This document shows, one piece after another, positions 5,338 through 7,400 of a stretch of 7,400 bases of DNA. The notes under the pieces are model-generated. The model made no database searches, had not been told where the DNA came from, and worked only from the letters and a program-made list of their open reading frames with translations. The stretch's first letter is position 1; every line of letters begins with the position of its first letter. The stretch comes from JBEKYH01 sp049511115 (lineage in GTDB: Bacteria > Planctomycetota > Phycisphaerae > Tepidisphaerales > Tepidisphaeraceae), in the NCBI GenBank assembly GCA_049511115.1, contig JBEKYH010000253.1, positions 1 through 7,400 of the forward strand, in the 5' to 3' direction. The translations under genes were made by a program, and so were the position numbers.

Positions 5338-6525
5338 ATGTACTCGCCCCCGCGCCTTCCCCCTCCCCTCCTACCCCCTCTCCATGTACTCAGGGAGAGG
5401 GCCGGGGTGAGGGTTGGGCCGCCGACAACTTCCTTCTCGCCAGATGTTCATCGCCCGCCATTCAGTCACGTAGGGTCCGCACCGCGGACCGCTTCTTCGC
5501 CCCAACCCAAGCAGGTCCGCAGCGCGGACCCTACCAGATCAGCCTGCCCTGAGCCCCGCCGAAGGGCCTGCCCTGAGCCGCGTCGAAGGGCCTTCACTCT
5601 CGTCGAACTCCTCGTCGTCATCGGCATCATCGGCCTCCTCATCGGCATCCTCCTCCCCGCCCTCAATCGCGCCCGCGAGCAGGCCAACAGCATCAAATGC
5701 CTCTCCAACATCCGCGTCATCTCCCAGGGTCTCTTCAATTACACCGCCGACAACCGCGGCTGGGTCATCCCCTCCTTCAACCTCCCGCGCATCCCCGGCT
5801 CGGCCACCAATTACACCTCCATCGGCCCGGCCCAGGCCATGGACGGCTGGCCCGCCATTCTCGACCGCGACGGCTATTGCCGCAGCGCCGACACCAGCAC
5901 CAACACCACCTTCTATTGCCCCGACACGTTCGATATCTACGGCATGCAGAACGGCCAGACCGGAACCAACCCCTACCTCCCCCGCGGCTATGTCGAGTGG
6001 CCCATGAGCTTCGCCGGCAACAACGGCGGCGGCGACAGCGACATGCAAATCCCCCTCACCATCCCCCTCCAGGGCTTCAATAAAATCATCCGCTGCAGCT
6101 ATTGGATCAACGCCTACAACCCCATCGGCCCGCCCTCATCCCCCCTGCCCAACCTCAAAACCGCCGACGTCTTCTACACCTCCTCCTACGGCTGGGGTCC
6201 CGACATCAACGGCGCCTATATCCAGCTCCACAACACCAGCGGCATCACCCATTCCTCCCGCATGGTCGTCATCGCCGATGGCGTATACATGGGCCGCCAG
6301 GGCTCGACGCAGCTAGGCCAATCCAACCTCCGCGTCGGCTACCGCCACCCCGGTCCCACCGGCCCCAACACCTCCGCCAACGTAGGCTTCGCCGACGGCC
6401 ACGCCGAATCCATCGACGGCCGCTACTTCCCCCAAAGCAAATCCACGAGCAACCCCAACGCCGCCACCGAAAACCTCACTGGGCCGACGATTTATGCGAA
6501 CCCGGAGAGTGTATTTGGGGGGTGA
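5338..6525 (+). CDS. Prepilin-type N-terminal domain protein, planctomycete pseudopilin-like
   Basis: A type IV/type II secretion pseudopilin-like protein, expected to be inserted in the inner membrane and processed by a prepilin peptidase. The helix starts at codon 5593 with FTLVELLVVIGIIGLLIGILLPALNRARE, including the conserved E at +5. The residue before the cleavage point is Ala, not the usual Gly, following RRR. The mature part is 310 residues and continues with the typical NSIKCLSNIRVISQGLFNYTADNRGW segment, then a Gly/Asn/Pro-rich beta domain. Near the end is a histidine followed by NVGFADGHAE, a longer-spaced variant of the H-x9-DG signature of large planctomycete families. The start is unsettled: ATG 5338 would give an 85-residue leader and GTG 5407 (with GGGAGAGG upstream) a 62-residue one. 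Nothing nearer exists, and this whole leader is repeat-derived. Function unknown; such proteins are numerous per genome. Confidence 0.8.
   Translation: MYSPPRLPPPLLPPLHVLRERAGVRVGPPTTSFSPDVHRPPFSHVGSAPRTASSPQPKQVRSADPTRSACPEPRRRACPEPRRRAFTLVELLVVIGIIGLLIGILLPALNRAREQANSIKCLSNIRVISQGLFNYTADNRGWVIPSFNLPRIPGSATNYTSIGPAQAMDGWPAILDRDGYCRSADTSTNTTFYCPDTFDIYGMQNGQTGTNPYLPRGYVEWPMSFAGNNGGGDSDMQIPLTIPLQGFNKIIRCSYWINAYNPIGPPSSPLPNLKTADVFYTSSYGWGPDINGAYIQLHNTSGITHSSRMVVIADGVYMGRQGSTQLGQSNLRVGYRHPGPTGPNTSANVGFADGHAESIDGRYFPQSKSTSNPNAATENLTGPTIYANPESVFGG
5376..5413. repeat. CCCTCTCC / GGGAGAGGG stem-loop repeat
   Basis: CCCTCTCC at about 5376-5383 pairs with GGGAGAGG at 5393-5400 across a loop of about nine bases, followed by GCCGGGGTGAGGG. 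It resembles the intergenic repeat recalled from many bacterial genomes with the form CCCTCTCCC...GGGAGAGGGCCGGGGTGAGGG. It lies at the 5' end of the pseudopilin-like gene, and its GGGAGAGG arm would serve as a Shine-Dalgarno site 6 bases before a GTG at 5407. Confidence 0.65.
5471..5533. repeat. Inverted pair of GGTCCGC palindromes (REPIN-like)
   Basis: Two 20-base units, 5471-5490 (TAGGGTCCGCACCGCGGACC) and 5514-5533 (GGTCCGCAGCGCGGACCCTA), are reverse complements at 18 of 20 positions. Each is also an internal palindrome, GGTCCGC with GCGGACC around a three-base centre. A 23-base spacer separates them. Paired inverted REP units of this layout match the REPIN/BIME concept, in which doublets are mobilised by a RAYT transposase encoded elsewhere; no such gene is in the window. 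Confidence 0.75.
5543..5590. repeat. 24-bp tandem repeat x2 encoding CPEPRRRA
   Basis: Two abutting copies at 5543-5566 and 5567-5590, starting CCTGCCCTGAGCC and ending CGAAGGG, with two differences between them. Each is an imperfect palindrome (CCCT...AGGG ends). The 24-base length keeps frame, giving two CPEPRRRA units directly before FTLVE of the pseudopilin-like protein. Similar GCCCTGAG...CGAAGGG repeats are recalled as widespread dispersed elements in environmental bacteria. Confidence 0.85.
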
Positions 6526-6541
6526 GGGGGGGGTACGGCCT

Positions 6542-6569
6542 ATACGCTGGCCGGCCAGACCGGCGGTAT
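6542..6569. repeat. Palindrome downstream of the pseudopilin-like gene
   Basis: CTGGCCGGCCAG (6547-6558) is a perfect 12-base palindrome. It sits inside a looser inverted repeat with ATAC at 6542-6545 and GTAT at 6566-6569. It begins 17 bases after the stop codon and could fold at the transcript end, but no T run follows, so calling it a terminator is not justified. The rest of 6526-6722 shows no gene. Confidence 0.4.
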
Positions 6570-6722
6570 TACAATAGTTCCGGCGGGATAAGTCGCGATT
6601 AGGCGTTTGTACGGCCTTCTCAGCAGGGTTATTGGCTGGTATACCGTTCCCGGCAACGTAGGCTACCTAAGATTGAGCGTGGATCTTGGAGCAAGCGACG
6701 ATGCCGCCTAGGTTGAAAACGA

Positions 6723-7400
6723 TTGAATATTCATCTCGAACATGTTCGAAGTTTTAAACAAGGTCGCTCGGTACCGATTCGACCACTTACACTTTTGGTC
6801 GGACAAAATAGCTCCGGCAAGTCCACGTTTCTTGCAGTAGTCAATGCCATCTTGGACTCGGGCCGGTTTCCACTCAATCCTGGGTTTAACGAGGCCCCGT
6901 TTAACCTTGGAACATTCGATACGATTGCCACTTATCGAGGCGGAAAATACGGACGAGACGATACTTTCTCGGTTGGCTTTTCGATTGAAAGCGACAAAGA
7001 GCGGTTGAAACGGGAGGTAATCGCAACATATAACAACGTCCATGGCAACCCGGCGCTGAGCGAACTGCGCGTGATTGGCTCGGGCAGATCGCTCAACATG
7101 AAACGAAACGGCGAGTATTTCGAAAGTGAGACCACCTCAGCCCCGAACGGCAGGCGACACAAGCGGATTCAACTGAAGATTCCGGCGCGAATGCTGTCCC
7201 ACGCACGGGGGGAATTCCCATTTACCCCGTTTCAGCTTGCGGAGGAGTCACCAGAAGCTTACGAGACCAGTTGGCGCCTAATAGACAAGCAAGCCTTCTA
7301 TGCTCTTGAGTCATTGTTTGCCGCGCGAGCTCCATACTCGGGAACACTCCCGGTTGCGCCGATACGCTCCAAGCCAAAACGTACTTACGCTGAGATCGAG
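6723..7400 (+). CDS. AAA/OLD-like ATPase, 3' partial
   Basis: The frame is open from a TGA at 6714-6716 to the right edge. The 226 visible residues begin NIHLEHVRSFKQGRSVPIRP and run directly into LTLLVGQNSSGKSTFLAVVN, a Walker A motif (G-x-N-S-S-G-K-S/T, about residues 26-34). This N-terminal strand, FRSF-like element and Walker A layout is standard for AAA_15/AAA_21 ABC-type ATPases, including OLD-family proteins common in anti-phage systems. Walker B and the signature motif lie beyond the window. No ATG is available in frame before the conserved strand, so TTG 6723 is the best start, with a weak TAGG 10 bases upstream. An ATG at 6701 reads a different frame that stops at 6757. GC and codon use differ from the pseudopilin-like gene and resemble the left-hand accessory genes. 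Effector domain and partner genes are off the window, so the system type cannot be named. Confidence 0.8.
   Translation, partial: MNIHLEHVRSFKQGRSVPIRPLTLLVGQNSSGKSTFLAVVNAILDSGRFPLNPGFNEAPFNLGTFDTIATYRGGKYGRDDTFSVGFSIESDKERLKREVIATYNNVHGNPALSELRVIGSGRSLNMKRNGEYFESETTSAPNGRRHKRIQLKIPARMLSHARGEFPFTPFQLAEESPEAYETSWRLIDKQAFYALESLFAARAPYSGTLPVAPIRSKPKRTYAEIE

Noticed and set aside
5471..5590. CRISPR array
   Set aside because: The repeats are two inverted palindromes and one abutting tandem pair, without regular unique spacers or nearby cas genes.
5539..6048. Minus-strand 169-residue frame rich in Ala/Val/Gly/Glu
   Set aside because: It is the low-complexity antisense shadow of the C-ending codons of the pseudopilin-like gene.
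6542..6569. Rho-independent terminator for the pseudopilin-like gene
   Set aside because: A palindrome is present but no T tract follows it.
6701..6757. ATG-initiated 18-codon frame (MPPRLKTIEY...) before the ATPase
   Set aside because: It looks at first like the ATPase N-terminus with a frameshift, but the TTG-started frame already gives a complete, canonical strand leading into Walker A, so no frameshift is needed.

Overview
The window reads as a GC-rich bacterial chromosome segment, most likely from the Planctomycetota (Phycisphaerae-like). The main clue is a large pseudopilin-type protein with an FTLVELLVVIG N-terminal helix and a C-terminal NVGFADGHAE motif, a class heavily expanded in that phylum. 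Its strongly C-ending codons and the many short intergenic palindromes and heptamer repeats fit the same assignment. The assignment is an inference from protein style; there is no rRNA or other marker gene.

Left block (1-2831) is accessory in character and visibly lower in GC (for example 901-960 has 24 G/C of 60). A Pol-beta-fold nucleotidyltransferase, cut by the left edge, is translationally coupled (TGATG) to a DUF262/GmrS-type protein carrying the DGQQR motif. Facing them, and overlapping the DUF262 gene tail-to-tail by 44 bp, is a beta-class SPPY DNA methyltransferase on the minus strand. A 65-residue protein of unknown function lies just upstream of the methyltransferase. Together this is a candidate DNA-modification-linked defence locus.

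The junction (about 2832-3155) holds what looks like a C-terminal remnant of a transposase-like protein and three kinds of short tandem repeat, one of which encodes the end of the next gene.

The central block (3156-6525) is GC-rich (for example 6361-6420 has 42 G/C of 60) and looks like host sequence. It has a two-component operon on the minus strand: a membrane histidine kinase, then an overlapping short response regulator with a receiver and a Fis-type helix-turn-helix but no AAA+ domain. Divergent from it is the pseudopilin-like gene. Its 5' end has been colonised by three different palindromic repeat families, all read in frame, so that the basic leader just before the FTLVE helix is encoded by a 24-bp tandem repeat.

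Right block (about 6723 to the end) returns to lower GC and codes for the N-terminal part of an AAA/OLD-like ATPase (Walker A GQNSSGKST), probably from a TTG start and cut by the right edge. Accessory, possibly defence, genes therefore flank the central block on both sides.
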